Assembly: GCF_001718415.1 (NCBI RefSeq) | Contig: NZ_CP013378.1 | Coordinates: 4,650,001 to 4,714,000, forward strand | Origin: Burkholderia pseudomultivorans | GTDB taxonomy: Bacteria; Pseudomonadota; Gammaproteobacteria; Burkholderiales; Burkholderiaceae | Reading direction: 5' to 3' | Length of the DNA: 64,000 bases | Part shown: piece by piece, positions 51,835 to 62,561 of the stretch | Numbering within the stretch: the first letter of the stretch is position 1 | Layout: each line of letters starts with the position of its first letter | The notes under the pieces: model-generated | The model's database searches: none | The model's input: only the letters and a program-made list of their open reading frames with translations | Told to the model about the DNA's origin: nothing | Made by a program: the position numbers and the translations under genes

Positions 51835-52063
51835 AAAAAACGTCCGCCGCCGCCCGATCACTGCATCCCCCGGTCGGACGACGGAACGCTGCTTATCTGC
51901 AAGTCGGCCTGCATGCTTGTTGTTATCCGACGATGGCTGGCCCCGCCGTGCATGCAGACTCTCCGCAGCCGGCACGCGAACCACGTGCCGGCAACGCTAA
52001 CCCCGCGCTTTGTTCTGCTACCCCGTAGAACTTTTTCTATTCTTTTCATTTTTTCAACTTGTG
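51835..52063 (-). ncRNA. Candidate 230-nt structured RNA
   Basis: The predicted unit starts near 52063 and ends at a hairpin (51841-51849 with 51871-51880) followed by six U residues at 51835-51840 on the minus strand. An internal perfect 9-bp hairpin (GCCGGCACG/CGTGCCGGC, 51968-51976 and 51984-51992) adds structure. A 63-codon frame (51858-52049) opens with MKRIEKVLRG but has no ribosome site and looks like no known protein, so a non-coding or dual role is more likely. Confidence 0.4.
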
Positions 52064-52069
52064 GGGTGA

Positions 52070-52099
52070 AGAATAGAGATTCGCAGATCGGGATGTCAA
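52070..52099 (-). promoter_or_regulatory. Sigma-70-type promoter of the candidate RNA
   Basis: On the minus strand TTGACA (52094-52099), an 18-base spacer and TATTCT (52070-52075). The -35 is a perfect consensus; no protein gene follows closely. Confidence 0.5.
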
Positions 52100-52230
52100 T
52101 CGTTTTAAACGCTATTTTCTGACGATTCGAGGGTTTTCCTTATCGGCCTGCATGGCCGCGCAGGCGCCTCACACGGTGCGCAAGGCGTCAATCAAACAGG
52201 GAAGGATCGGCGCGAACACGCCGCTCGCGG

Positions 52231-53371
52231 TCAGTTCGCGTCGACGCTGTAACCTTGTTGACGCAACAATTCGAGCACGCCGCGCGGGCCGCCCAGATGC
52301 AGCGCGCCGATCGCGACGAACAGCGGCCGGTTCGGCGCCGCGATTGCCGTCATTCGTGCAACAAAGCGCCGGTTGCGGTCGTACAGGATCTTGTTGTCGA
52401 TCGACGCCGACAGCGCCTTCGAACGCGCGAGCCGTTCGCTCTTCGCGACCGCCCACGCGGCGATCGCATCGGCGTCGCCAATTCGCCACAGTCGGTGCAG
52501 CGACTTGATGTCGTCGGCGTTCTGCGCCGGCGTCTGCACCATGTCCTGCGCGAGCATCTCGCGCTGCTCGGCGAGCGTCAGCCCCGTGAACGCGCGCATC
52601 TGCTCGGCCAGCGTCTCGAGCCCGATCACGCGGCCGCCCTTCTTCTTCAGGAACACGTTCTGCAGCTGCGCCTCGGTGCCGTACTCGGTCTGCAGGCCGG
52701 CCGACAGCGAGTCGTAGGTCTCGACGACGAGCGACGCGAGCCAAGGCCGCATCTTGCGGATCTCGGCGAGCGCAGCCGGGTTGCCGCGCAGGCGCGCCGC
52801 GAGCCGCTGCCACAGCGGTTCGGGCAGCAGGCGCGGCAGGCACGCGTAACGGCACACGCCGTACTTCGACACGTCGTCCTGCGATTCGAGCAGATCGTCG
52901 GGCGACAGCTCGAGCGCAAGCGTCGGCGACGCGGCGAGCGCCGCGAGGATGCGCGGCCGGAACGGCTGCGCGCTCGGGTAATCGGACGGGTCGCCCGTAT
53001 GCAGCGTGCCGAGCACGTACAGCGTGACCCTGCCGCGCGTCGCGACGTAGAACGGCATGCGCGCCGGCTGCACGCGCACCGCGCCGCGCGCGACCGTGCC
53101 GTTCGACCCGGACGGCGGCACGTGGAAGCCCGGCAGGCTCATGCCGGGCGGCGGCACCTGCGACGGATGGATCGGCGAGGTGGCCGGCGCGCGCCCCTCG
53201 GCGCGCGCGGCCTCGACCGGCACGCTGATGCCGGCCGCCAGGCAAGCGCCGGCCAGCGCCGCGCCCGTCACGGTGCGCACGCTCCAGCGCCGCGCGCAGC
53301 GGCAGGCGCGCATCATCCGCGCGCTGCCGGCTCCGGAACGGCGCACCGCCGACGCGCGCGCCGCCAACCGT

Positions 53372-53379
<8 letters not shown>
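52231..53379 (-). CDS. TraB/GumN-family protein
   Basis: The 382-aa product has the two GxxH motifs of the TraB/PrgY/GumN fold: GTLHTG near residue 146 and GALHLGG near the C terminus, with conserved LALELSPDDL between. A hydrophobic, signal-like stretch (VTGAALAGACLAAGISVPVEA, about residues 36-56) suggests export or membrane anchoring. The ATG at 53379 overlaps the dppF stop by eight bases, making it the last gene of the dipeptide operon; a later ATG (53319) is also plausible. Family members are thought to be metalloprotease-like, but no activity is established here. Confidence 0.82.
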
Positions 53380-54381
<1,002 letters not shown>

Positions 54382-54385
<4 letters not shown>

Positions 54386-55380
54386 CGTGCGCCTCCCGTC
54401 AGGTCGAGGTTAGTCAGGTTGAGCGGCTTGATGCAGCGCGCGCGCATCGCGTCGTTGCCGGCCGCCAGCGCGTCGAGCGCCGGGCGCGCCTTGCGGCAGT
54501 CGTCGACGACGTACTTGCAGCGCGGCGCGAACAGGCAGCCGGACGGGCGATCATCGCGGCCCGGCACCATGCCCGGCAATGCGGCAAGGCGACGCGCCCC
54601 CTTATTGTGCTCGGGAATCGCCGCGAGCAGCGCTTCCGTGTACGGATGATGCGGCGCGCGGAAGATGTCGGGCACGCGGTTGGTCTCGATGATCTCGCCC
54701 GCGTACATCACCGCGACGCGCTGCGCGACCTCGGACACCACGGCGAGATCGTGCGAGATCAGCACGAGCGCCATCCCGCGCTCCTTCTGCAGCTTCACCA
54801 GCAGATCCATGATCTGCGCCTGGATCGTCACGTCGAGCGCGGTGGTCGGCTCGTCGGCGATCAGCAGCTTCGGGTTGCAGGCGACGGCCATCGCGATCAT
54901 CACGCGCTGGTTCATCCCGCCCGACATCTGGTGCGGAAACGACGCGATGCGATTCTTCGCATCGGGAATGCCGACCTGGTCGAGCAGTTCGAGCGCGCGC
55001 CGGTGCAGCGCGTCGCCGCGCAGGCCTTCGTGCAGCTTCAGCACCTCCTTGATCTGGTAGCCGACCGTGTAGCTCGGGTTCAGGCTCGTCAGCGCGTCCT
55101 GGAACACCATCGCGATGTCCTTGCCGACGATCTTGCGGCGCGCCTTCGGCGACGCCTTCAGCAGGTCGACGCCGTCGAACCTGACCTCGTCGGCCGTCAC
55201 CCTGCCCGGCGCATCGATCAGGCCCATCAGCGCCATCATCGTCACGCTCTTGCCCGAGCCCGATTCGCCGACGACGCCCACCACCTCGCCCGGCGCGATC
55301 GACAGGTCGATCCGGTCGACAGCGGGCAGGCCATTGAAGTTCACCGCGAGATTGCGGATGGTCAGAAGGTCTTGTTTCAT
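54382..55380 (-). CDS. dppD: Dipeptide ABC transporter ATPase (DppD)
   Basis: The 332-aa ATPase has Walker A GESGSGKS (near residue 37), the DppD/OppD-type signature [14 protein letters not shown] in place of LSGGQ, Walker [13 protein letters not shown] and the C-terminal Cys-containing extension ([20 protein letters not shown]). Met at the signature position is usual for this subfamily. It begins one base after the dppC stop codon. Confidence 0.93.
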
Positions 55381-55381
55381 C

Positions 55382-56299
55382 TCAGGCCATCCGTTTCAGT
55401 TTGGGATCGAGCGCGTCGCGCAGCCCGTCGCCGAGCAGGTTGATCGCGAGCACCGAAATCAGGATCGACAGGCCCGGCATCGTCACGATCCACCATGCGT
55501 TGTCGATGTAGTCGCGCGCGGACGCCAGCATCGCGCCCCACTCGGCGGTCGGCGGCTGCACGCCGAGGCCGAGGAAGCCGAGCGCGGCCGCGTCGAGGAT
55601 CGCCGACGAGAAGCCGAGCGTCGCCTGCACGATCAGCGGCGCCGTGCAGTTCGGCAGCACCTGCGAGAACATCAGTCGCAGCGTACCGGCGCCCGCCACG
55701 CGCGACGCCGTCACGTACTCCTTCTGAAGCTCGCCGAGCGCCGAGGCGCGCGTCAGGCGCACATAGGCCGGCAGCGCGACGATCGCGATCGCGAACATCG
55801 TGTTGGTCAGGCCCGGGCCGATGATCGCGACGACCGCGACCGCGAGCAGCAGCGACGGCAGCGCGAGCAGCACGTCCATGATGCGCATCACCGGCGTGTC
55901 GGCCCACTTCTGGAAGAACGCGGCGACCAGCCCGAGCACGATGCCGGGGATCAGCGCGAGCACGACCGACACGAAGCCGATCCAGAACGACATGCGCGCG
56001 CCGAACATCAGCCGCGAAAGGATGTCGCGGCCCGCTTCGTCGGTGCCGAGGATGAACTTCCAGTTGCCGCCTTCGAGCCACGCGGGCGGAATCTTCACGA
56101 AGTCGCGGTATTGCTCGACCGGGCTGTGCGGCGCGAGCACCGGCGCGAGCAGCGCGACGAAGATCAGCGCGAGCACGACGATGCCCGCACCGACCGCGCC
56201 GCGGTTGCGCGAGAAATTGGCCCAGAATTCGCGCAGCGCGAGCGCGCGGCCGCCGGCCGGCGCGGATTCGCTCGGCAGGGTGTTTTGCAGATTGCTCAT
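55382..56299 (-). CDS. dppC: Dipeptide ABC transporter permease (DppC)
   Basis: The 305-aa inner-membrane permease has an N-terminal OppC-type segment ([20 protein letters not shown]) and about six transmembrane helices. [20 protein letters not shown] is the DppC/OppC signature, and the EAA-like loop is [20 protein letters not shown]. It lies four bases after dppB. Confidence 0.93.
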   Translation of the reverse strand: MSNLQNTLPSESAPAGGRALALREFWANFSRNRGAVGAGIVVLALIFVALLAPVLAPHSPVEQYRDFVKIPPAWLEGGNWKFILGTDEAGRDILSRLMFGARMSFWIGFVSVVLALIPGIVLGLVAAFFQKWADTPVMRIMDVLLALPSLLLAVAVVAIIGPGLTNTMFAIAIVALPAYVRLTRASALGELQKEYVTASRVAGAGTLRLMFSQVLPNCTAPLIVQATLGFSSAILDAAALGFLGLGVQPPTAEWGAMLASARDYIDNAWWIVTMPGLSILISVLAINLLGDGLRDALDPKLKRMA

Positions 56300-56303
56300 G
56301 GCA

Positions 56304-57314
56304 TTACCTCGTGTGGCGGATGCGCGGATTCAGCACGCCGTACAGCAGGTCGACGACCAGGTTCACGACGATGACGAGCGTCGCGATCAGCAGGATGCCG
56401 CCCTGGACGACCGGATAGTCGCGGCGGCCGATCGCATCGATCAGCCACTTGCCGACGCCGGGCCATGAAAACAGCGTCTCGGTCAGCACCGCGCCAGCAA
56501 GCAGCGTGCCGATCTGCAGGCCGATCACGGTGACGACCGGAATCAGCGCGTTGCGCAGCGCATGCACGACGACCACGCGCGCCGGCGACAGGCCCTTCGC
56601 GCGCGCGGTGCGGATGTAGTCCTCGCGCAGCACTTCGAGCATCGACGAGCGCGTCATCCGCGCGATCACCGCGAGCGGGATCGTGCCGAGCACGATCGCG
56701 GGCAGGATCAGATGGCTGACCGCCGACTTGAACGAGCCTTCGTCCGGCGCGAGCAGCGCGTCGATCAGCATGAAGCCGGTCGGATGCGGGAAGTCGTATT
56801 CGACCGCGATGCGCCCCGACACGGGCGTCCAGCCGAGGTAGGACGAAAACACCATGATGAGGATCAGCCCCCACCAGAAGATCGGCATCGAATAGCCGGT
56901 CAGCGCGGTGCCCATCACGCCGTGGTCGATGATCGAGCCGCGCCGCAGCGCGGCGATCACGCCGGCCGGCAGTCCGACCACGAGCGCGAACACGAGCGCG
57001 CACAGCGACAGTTCGACGGTCGCCGGGAAGCGCGCGAAGAATTCGCCCGCGACGCTCGTATTGGTGATGATCGACGTGCCGAGGTCGCCGTGCAGTGCAC
57101 GGCCGATGTAGTGGAGATACTGCACGGGCAGGGGCTGGTCGAGCCCGAGGCGTTTCATCGCCTCCGCGTGCATCGCAGGATCGACGCCGCGCTCGCCCAT
57201 CATCACTTCGATGGGGTCGCCCGGTATCAGGTGAATCAGCGCGAACGCAAGAATGGTGATGCCGATGAAGGTCGGAATCACCATGCCCACGCGGCGCAAC
57301 ACGAATCGGAGCAT
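56304..57314 (-). CDS. dppB: Dipeptide ABC transporter permease (DppB)
   Basis: The 336-aa permease starts MLRFVLRRVGMVIPTFIGIT and has IHLIPGDPIEVMMGERG, both standard for DppB. About six helices and the EAA-like loop DYIRTARAKGLSPARVVVVH are present. The gene follows dppA after 118 bases; the gap could hold an mRNA processing site that lets dppA be made in excess. Confidence 0.93.
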   Translation of the reverse strand: MLRFVLRRVGMVIPTFIGITILAFALIHLIPGDPIEVMMGERGVDPAMHAEAMKRLGLDQPLPVQYLHYIGRALHGDLGTSIITNTSVAGEFFARFPATVELSLCALVFALVVGLPAGVIAALRRGSIIDHGVMGTALTGYSMPIFWWGLILIMVFSSYLGWTPVSGRIAVEYDFPHPTGFMLIDALLAPDEGSFKSAVSHLILPAIVLGTIPLAVIARMTRSSMLEVLREDYIRTARAKGLSPARVVVVHALRNALIPVVTVIGLQIGTLLAGAVLTETLFSWPGVGKWLIDAIGRRDYPVVQGGILLIATLVIVVNLVVDLLYGVLNPRIRHTR

Positions 57315-57432
57315 GATGCGTCTCGTCTTTTCTTGTGGGAAATGTGCGACCGGCGACGGGAAGCTTTTGGCCTCCCGCCGCCGGATGATGTCAAGCCGGT
57401 CTTCTCAACGACGACAGCTTACGCCAGCCCGG

Positions 57433-59061
57433 TTACTTCACGCTGACACCGTCGAAGCGCGCATAGCCGAGCGGCTCGATGCGCATGTCGACGATGTTCT
57501 TGCGCACCGGCTGGTAGACCGTCGAGTTCGCGATCGGCGAGAACGGCAGCTGCTGCGCGAAGATCTGCTGCGCCTGCATGTAGAGCTTGGTGCGCGCGTC
57601 CTGGCCCGTCGTCGTGCGACCCTTCTGGATCAGCTCGTCGAACGGCTTGTAGCACCAGTGCGAGAAGTTGTTGCCCTTGATCGCCTCGCAGCCGAGCAGC
57701 GTGCCGAGCCAGTTGTCGGGGTCGCCGTTGTCGCCGGTCCAGCCGATCAGCATCGTGTCCTGCTCGCCGGTGTGCGCGCGCTTGATGTACTCGCCCCACT
57801 CGTACGTGACGATCTTCGCCTTCACGCCGATCTTCGCCCAGTCGGCCTGGATCATTTCGGCCATCAAACGCGCGTTCGGGTTGTATGCGCGCTGCACGGG
57901 CATCGCCCACAGCGTGATCTCGAAACCGTTCGGATAGCCGGCCTTCGCGAGCAGCGCCTTCGCCTTCGCGGTGTCGTACGCGGCCATCTTCAGGTTCTTG
58001 TCGTACGACCATTGGGTCGGCGGCATCGGCGCGGTCGCGGCCTGGCCCGCACCCTGGTAGACGGATTCGAGGATCGCCTTCTTGTTGATCGCCATGTCGA
58101 GCGCCTGACGCACCTCGAGCTTGTCGACCGGCTTGTGCTCGACGTTGTACGCGAGGTAGCCGAGGTTGAAGCCCGGCTGCGACGGCATGTCGATGTTCGA
58201 GTCGGCCTTCAGCGTCGCGATGTCGGCCGGACGCGGATAGCTCATCACCTGGCACTCGTTGCGCTTGATCTTCTGCACGCGCACGCCCGGGTCGGGCGTG
58301 ATCGAGAAGATCAGCTTCGAGAGCTTCACTTCGCCCTTCTTCCAATAGTCAGGATTGCCGTCGAAACGGATCGTCGCATCCTTCGTGTAGCTGCGGAAGA
58401 TGAACGGGCCCGTGCCGACCGGCTTCTGGTTGATGTCGGCGGCCTTGCCGGCCTTCATCAGCTGGTCGGCATATTCGGCCGACAGGATCGACGCGAATTC
58501 CATCGCCATGTTCTGGATGAACGGTGCGTTCGGCTCCGCGAGCGTGAACTTCACGGTGTACGGATCGACCTTCTCGACCTTCGTGATCAGCTTGTCGAGG
58601 CCCATGTCGGTGAAGTACGGGAACGACACCGGGTACGCCTTGCGGAACGCGTTGTTCGGGTCGAGCATGCGCTGGAACGTGAACACGACGTCGTCCGCGT
58701 TGAATTCGCGGGTCGGCTTGAAGAAGTCGGTCGTGTGGAACTTCACGCCGTGACGCAGATGGAAGGTGTAGACCTTGCCGTCCGGCGACACGTCCCACTT
58801 TTCGGCGAGGCCCGGCTCGACCTTGGTGCCGCCGCGCTCGAACTCGACGAGACGGTTGTAGACGGTGAACGTGGCGGCGGTGAAATCGACGCCGGTCGTG
58901 AATTGCGCGGAATCGAAACCCGCCGGGCTGCCTTCTGAGCAGTAGACGAGCGTCTTGTTCGGGATCTGTGCGAATGCAGAGCCCGCGATGCCGAGCGATG
59001 CCGCTGCCACGCCTGCAATGGCGGTAACACGCAGGGTGTGCAACAGACGGTTGTATTCCAT
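57433..59061 (-). CDS. dppA: Periplasmic dipeptide-binding protein (DppA)
   Basis: The 542-aa SBP family 5 protein captures dipeptides for DppBCDF. The signal peptide ends at GSAFA (about residue 30), with mature start QIPNKTLVYCSEGSPAGFDS. Motifs include YTFHLRHGVKFHTTDFFKPT and FDELIQKGRTT. The ATG at 59061 follows GGAGGAAAC. A TAATAT -10 lies 56 bases upstream on the minus strand. Haem or delta-aminolevulinate uptake is known for E. coli DppA and possible here. Confidence 0.94.
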   Translation of the reverse strand: MEYNRLLHTLRVTAIAGVAAASLGIAGSAFAQIPNKTLVYCSEGSPAGFDSAQFTTGVDFTAATFTVYNRLVEFERGGTKVEPGLAEKWDVSPDGKVYTFHLRHGVKFHTTDFFKPTREFNADDVVFTFQRMLDPNNAFRKAYPVSFPYFTDMGLDKLITKVEKVDPYTVKFTLAEPNAPFIQNMAMEFASILSAEYADQLMKAGKAADINQKPVGTGPFIFRSYTKDATIRFDGNPDYWKKGEVKLSKLIFSITPDPGVRVQKIKRNECQVMSYPRPADIATLKADSNIDMPSQPGFNLGYLAYNVEHKPVDKLEVRQALDMAINKKAILESVYQGAGQAATAPMPPTQWSYDKNLKMAAYDTAKAKALLAKAGYPNGFEITLWAMPVQRAYNPNARLMAEMIQADWAKIGVKAKIVTYEWGEYIKRAHTGEQDTMLIGWTGDNGDPDNWLGTLLGCEAIKGNNFSHWCYKPFDELIQKGRTTTGQDARTKLYMQAQQIFAQQLPFSPIANSTVYQPVRKNIVDMRIEPLGYARFDGVSVK

Positions 59062-59404
59062 GTTTCCTCCAGGTCTCCAGTTCGGAACCGGTCCCCAGGG
59101 GGGCCGGCGTACGCGGATATTACTTGAGCAAACGATTTTGCAACAAGCTGGAGAAAAAACTCTTCCAGACGCGCCGGCACGGGTTTTTGCGGATGTCTCG
59201 CCCCCGCGAAAAGTGCGAAAACGCGCGCGAGCGACGGTTCCGTTCATCGCGCGCATGTTTCCTTCATCAACTAAACATTCCGGATGCGAACACGGACGCG
59301 CGCCACCGCGTTTTGCCGCAGCCTCACGCGTTTTCTTGCGGTTTTTGCGCTACGTCATTGCACGCCGCGAAACCTTGCATGTCGCGACACGATGCGCGGC
59401 AGCG
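59062..59404. other. Intergenic region upstream of dppA
   Basis: No gene is supported in these 343 bases. The right-hand part contains several short GCG-TTTT runs without a stable hairpin, so the adjacent transporter gene has no visible terminator. The dppA promoter is near the left end. Confidence 0.45.
59117..59122 (-). promoter_or_regulatory. Candidate -10 element of dppA
   Basis: TAATAT on the minus strand; possible -35 elements are TTGTTG (18-base spacer) or TTGCAA (15-base spacer). The leader would be about 50 nt and includes a GC-rich hairpin just before the ribosome site. Confidence 0.45.
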
Positions 59405-60712
59405 TCACGCGGGCGCGTCGAGATCGGCGCTGCGCGCCGGCACGAATGCCACCGCAACGATCGACAGCGCGAGTCCCGCCATCACGTAATAGGTCGGCGC
59501 GAGCGGCGTGCCCGTGACCTTGATCAGCCAGGTGACGATGAACTGGCCGAAGCCGCCGAACAGCATCACCGCGACGTTGTACGCGATCGACAGCCCGGTC
59601 GAGCGCACGTTGGCCGGAAACAGCTCGGCGATCATCGCGCCGAACGGGCCGTAGTAGCCCGCGAGCGTCACCGACAGCACGGCCTGCACCGCGATCAGCC
59701 GGCCGATGCTCGGTGCGGCGTCGAGCCACGCGAACAGCGGATAGATCAGCGCGAGCGTCAGCACCAGCGACCACAGCGACAATCCCTTGCGGCCGATGCG
59801 GTCCGACCATGCGCCCGCGACCGGCGACAGCACGGTGAGCAGCAGGTTGCCGATGATCACCGCGGAGAACGAGTCCGCATACGGCAGCTTCAGCTGCTTC
59901 ACCGCGAAGGTCGGCAGGTAGCTGATCAGCACGTAGACGGTCACCGTCAGCGCGATCACCGAGCCGAGCCCGCACATCACTTCGCGCGAGTGACGCGCGA
60001 ACACTTCGCCGAGCGTCGCGCGGCGCGCGTTCTGCCGTGCATGCAGGAATGCTTCGGAATCCGCGAGATGGCGGCGGATATAGAAGCCGATCGGCCCGAT
60101 CACGAGCCCGATGATGAACGGCACGCGCCAGCCCCAGGCGCGCAGCGCGTCGTGCGACAGCCCGCGCGTGACGGCCGCGCCGACCAGCGCGCCGGCCAGC
60201 AGCGCGGCTGCCTGGCTCGCCATCTGCCAGCTGCCGTAGAAGCCGCGCTTCGAGAACGGCGCGGCCTCGATCAGCAGCGCGGTCGCGCTGCCGAACTCGC
60301 CGCCCGCCGAGAAGCCCTGCAGCAGGCGGCCGAACACGATCAGCAGCGGGCCGCCGATGCCGATCGCCGCATACGGCGGCGCGACCGCGAGCAGGAAGAT
60401 GCCGGCCGTCATCAGCAGGATCACGAGCGACAGCGCGGCCTTGCGGCCCGCGCGGTCCGCGTACAGCCCGAGCACGATGCCGCCGATCGGGCGCATGAAG
60501 AACGCGACGCCGAACGTCGCGGTCGTCAGCAGCAGCGACGAGTATTCGCTGGAGGTCGGGAAGAACAGCTCGGCGATCACGACCACCATGAAGCTGAACA
60601 CGGTGAAGTCGTACCATTCGAGCGCGTTGCCGATCACCGCGGCCGCCACCACGCGCCGGTTCAGTGCACGCTCGGGCCGGGCCGTCTTCGTTGAGTTCGC
60701 AATCGTCGCCAT
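59405..60712 (-). CDS. MFS transporter, metabolite:H+ symporter (MHS) family
   Basis: The 435-aa inner-membrane carrier has about 12 helices. VIGNALEWYDFTVFSFMVVV near the N terminus and GLYADRAGRKAAL, RLLQGFSAGGEFGSATALL are MHS signatures, shared with citrate, alpha-ketoglutarate, shikimate and proline/betaine carriers. The substrate cannot be deduced. ATG 60712 follows GAGG. It is transcribed in the same direction as dppA upstream on the map, but separately. Confidence 0.88.
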   Translation of the reverse strand: MATIANSTKTARPERALNRRVVAAAVIGNALEWYDFTVFSFMVVVIAELFFPTSSEYSSLLLTTATFGVAFFMRPIGGIVLGLYADRAGRKAALSLVILLMTAGIFLLAVAPPYAAIGIGGPLLIVFGRLLQGFSAGGEFGSATALLIEAAPFSKRGFYGSWQMASQAAALLAGALVGAAVTRGLSHDALRAWGWRVPFIIGLVIGPIGFYIRRHLADSEAFLHARQNARRATLGEVFARHSREVMCGLGSVIALTVTVYVLISYLPTFAVKQLKLPYADSFSAVIIGNLLLTVLSPVAGAWSDRIGRKGLSLWSLVLTLALIYPLFAWLDAAPSIGRLIAVQAVLSVTLAGYYGPFGAMIAELFPANVRSTGLSIAYNVAVMLFGGFGQFIVTWLIKVTGTPLAPTYYVMAGLALSIVAVAFVPARSADLDAPA

Positions 60713-60823
60713 GCGTGCCTCGTCCTCGTGAATTCGCCGTGTCGGACGGCTCGGCGCACGCGTTGCCGCGGCGCATCGGTTTGCAGCGAGTGTAGAAAGC
60801 TGCGGAACCGTTTTCAAGCAATA

Positions 60824-60856
60824 AAAACGCCCGCCGTCTTTCGACGGCAGGCGTTT
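60824..60856 (-). terminator. Intrinsic terminator of the HiPIP gene
   Basis: A 15-pair stem (60824-60838 region with 60842-60856; AAAACGCC, GCCGTC, their complements with one offset) followed on the minus strand by a U-run (UUUUUAUU). It lies about 45 bases after the HiPIP stop. Confidence 0.8.
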
Positions 60857-60901
60857 TGCGGTTTTCGCGACATTGCGGCACCGCACGATGCCGCACGGGC
60901 G

Positions 60902-61213
60902 TCAGCCCATCTTCGAGAAGGCGCTGCACCAGCCCTTCGCCGACACCTGCTTGCCGGGGAAGGCGCCGCACGGACCCGATGCCGAACCCTTCTTGCCCTG
61001 GTACAGCATGCAGGCCGCGCAATCCTGGCCTGCCGCGTATTTCGGATACTTCGCCTTGTCGACCTTGGTGGCGTCGGCCTTGTAGCCGAGCGCCGTCGCG
61101 GTCGGATCGCTTTCCGACAGCATCGGCGCATCGGCCAGCGCTTCGCGCGACAGCGCCAGCGCGGACACGACGCCGACGCTCGAAATCAGGAAACTCCGAC
61201 GGGATGTTTTCAT
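60902..61213 (-). CDS. High-potential iron-sulfur protein (HiPIP)
   Basis: The 103-aa precursor carries one [4Fe-4S] cluster for periplasmic electron transfer. A twin-arginine signal (SRRSFLISSVGVVSALALS) exports it folded. The four ligands are Cys65, Cys68, Cys82 and Cys96 in the HiPIP spacing, with GPCGAFPGK and GWCSAF. ATG 61213 follows GGAGCGAG. In non-photosynthetic betaproteobacteria HiPIPs serve respiratory chains or thiosulfate-type oxidation; nothing nearby names the partner. Confidence 0.93.
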   Translation of the reverse strand: MKTSRRSFLISSVGVVSALALSREALADAPMLSESDPTATALGYKADATKVDKAKYPKYAAGQDCAACMLYQGKKGSASGPCGAFPGKQVSAKGWCSAFSKMG

Positions 61214-61360
61214 GGGGACTCGCTCCAACGTTATCGGTTTGAAAGCTGTTCTGGCGACAGCTGCTACAGCATAACCGCCCGGCGATAAAACGTGCGCGCC
61301 GAAATGCCGGAAATAATGAATTCGACACGGCCGGCCCCGAAGCCGCCCGCTGCGGCGCGT

Positions 61361-62470
61361 TCAGCCGTACGCGGTCATGTCGCCGACGCGCTGCGCGAGC
61401 GCGAGCGACGCGGTCAGCCCCGGCGACTCGATGCCGAACAGGTTCACGAGCCCGCGCACGCCGTGCTGCGCGACGCCCTGCACGACGAAGTCGGCCGGCG
61501 GCTCGCCGGGCCCCGCGAGCTTCGGCCGGATCCCCGAGTACGCGGGTTGCAGCGCACCGTCGGGCAGCGCCGGCCAGTACGCGCGGATCGACGCATAGAA
61601 CGCGGCGGCGCGCGCCGGATCGACTGCGTAGCGCAGCGAGTCGCACCATTCGACGTCCGGCCCGAAACGCGCCTGCCCCGCGAGATCGAGCGTGAGGTGC
61701 ACGCCGAGCCCCGCGCGGTCGGGCATCGGATAGACGAGATGCGAGAACGGCGCGCGGCCGGACAGGCTGAAATAATTACCGCGCGCGAGGTAGAGCGGCG
61801 GCACCCAGCGCGGATCGAGACCGCGCGTGCGGCGCGCCAGCGCCTGCGCGCCGAGGCCCGCGCTGTTGATCACGCACGCGGCCTCGATCTCGGCGGGCGC
61901 GGCGCCGCCGGTGCGCACGATGAAGCGCCCGCCGCGCAGCACGTCGATCGACTCGACCGGCGATTGCAGCGCGCAGACGGCGCCGTCGCGCTCCGCGTCG
62001 CCGAGCAGCGCGAGCATCAGCTGATGGCTGTCGACGATACCGGTGGACGGCGAGAACAGCGCCTCCACGCATTCGAGCGCGGGCTCGAGCGCCTGCGCCT
62101 CGATGCGCGTGAGCGGCAGCAGGTCGAGCACGCCGTTTTCCTCGGCGCGCGCGGCGATCGCCTTCAGCTGCTTCACCTGCGCGGGCGTCGTCGCGACGAG
62201 CAGCTTGCCGACGCGCCGGTGCGGCACGTGATGCGTCTCGCAGAAGGCGTACAGCAGGTCGCGCCCGTGCACGCACGAGGTCGCCTTCAACGAGCCGCGC
62301 GGATAGTAGAGCCCCGCATGGATCACCTCGCTGTTGCGCGAACTCGTGCCGGTGCCGATCGCATCGGCCGCTTCGAGCACGATCGTTTCACGTCCGCGCG
62401 CGGCCAGTTCGCGCGCAATCGCGAGACCGACGACGCCGGCGCCGATCACCACACAATCCATCTGCTCCAT
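61361..62470 (-). CDS. FAD-dependent oxidoreductase, L-2-hydroxyglutarate oxidase-like
   Basis: The 369-aa flavoprotein of the DAO fold has the FAD motif [16 protein letters not shown] (Gly10, Gly12, Gly15) and [20 protein letters not shown], the segment typical of L-2-hydroxyglutarate dehydrogenase/oxidase (LhgO) proteins, which oxidise L-2-hydroxyglutarate to 2-oxoglutarate. C-terminal [20 protein letters not shown] matches the same group. Start MEQMDC at 62470 is used; an ATG three codons later is possible. It follows the AAA ATPase by 91 bases in the same direction. Confidence 0.85.
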   Translation of the reverse strand: MEQMDCVVIGAGVVGLAIARELAARGRETIVLEAADAIGTGTSSRNSEVIHAGLYYPRGSLKATSCVHGRDLLYAFCETHHVPHRRVGKLLVATTPAQVKQLKAIAARAEENGVLDLLPLTRIEAQALEPALECVEALFSPSTGIVDSHQLMLALLGDAERDGAVCALQSPVESIDVLRGGRFIVRTGGAAPAEIEAACVINSAGLGAQALARRTRGLDPRWVPPLYLARGNYFSLSGRAPFSHLVYPMPDRAGLGVHLTLDLAGQARFGPDVEWCDSLRYAVDPARAAAFYASIRAYWPALPDGALQPAYSGIRPKLAGPGEPPADFVVQGVAQHGVRGLVNLFGIESPGLTASLALAQRVGDMTAYG

Positions 62471-62561
62471 GACTTGTCGCGTCGCTAGCGCATCGAGGGG
62501 AGACAGAAGAATTGTACGTCCCGGTTCGCCCGCCTGCCGAACCCGGGTGCGACGCGCGGGC

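Larger units (their letters stand above)
51690..52230. other. Long intergenic region between pxpA and the TraB-like gene
   Basis: These 541 bases between convergent genes hold the pxpA terminator, then a structured stretch, then an AT-rich island (about 52010-52140) unlike the rest of the window. A promoter and an intrinsic terminator on the minus strand bracket a candidate RNA at 51835-52063. A 9-bp inverted repeat, TCTATTCTT/AAGAATAGA (52036-52044, 52069-52077), overlaps the promoter. Confidence 0.55.

Noticed and set aside
51858..52049. 63-codon frame on the minus strand
   Set aside because: No ribosome site, no similarity and Arg/Ser-rich content. Kept only as a note under the candidate RNA.
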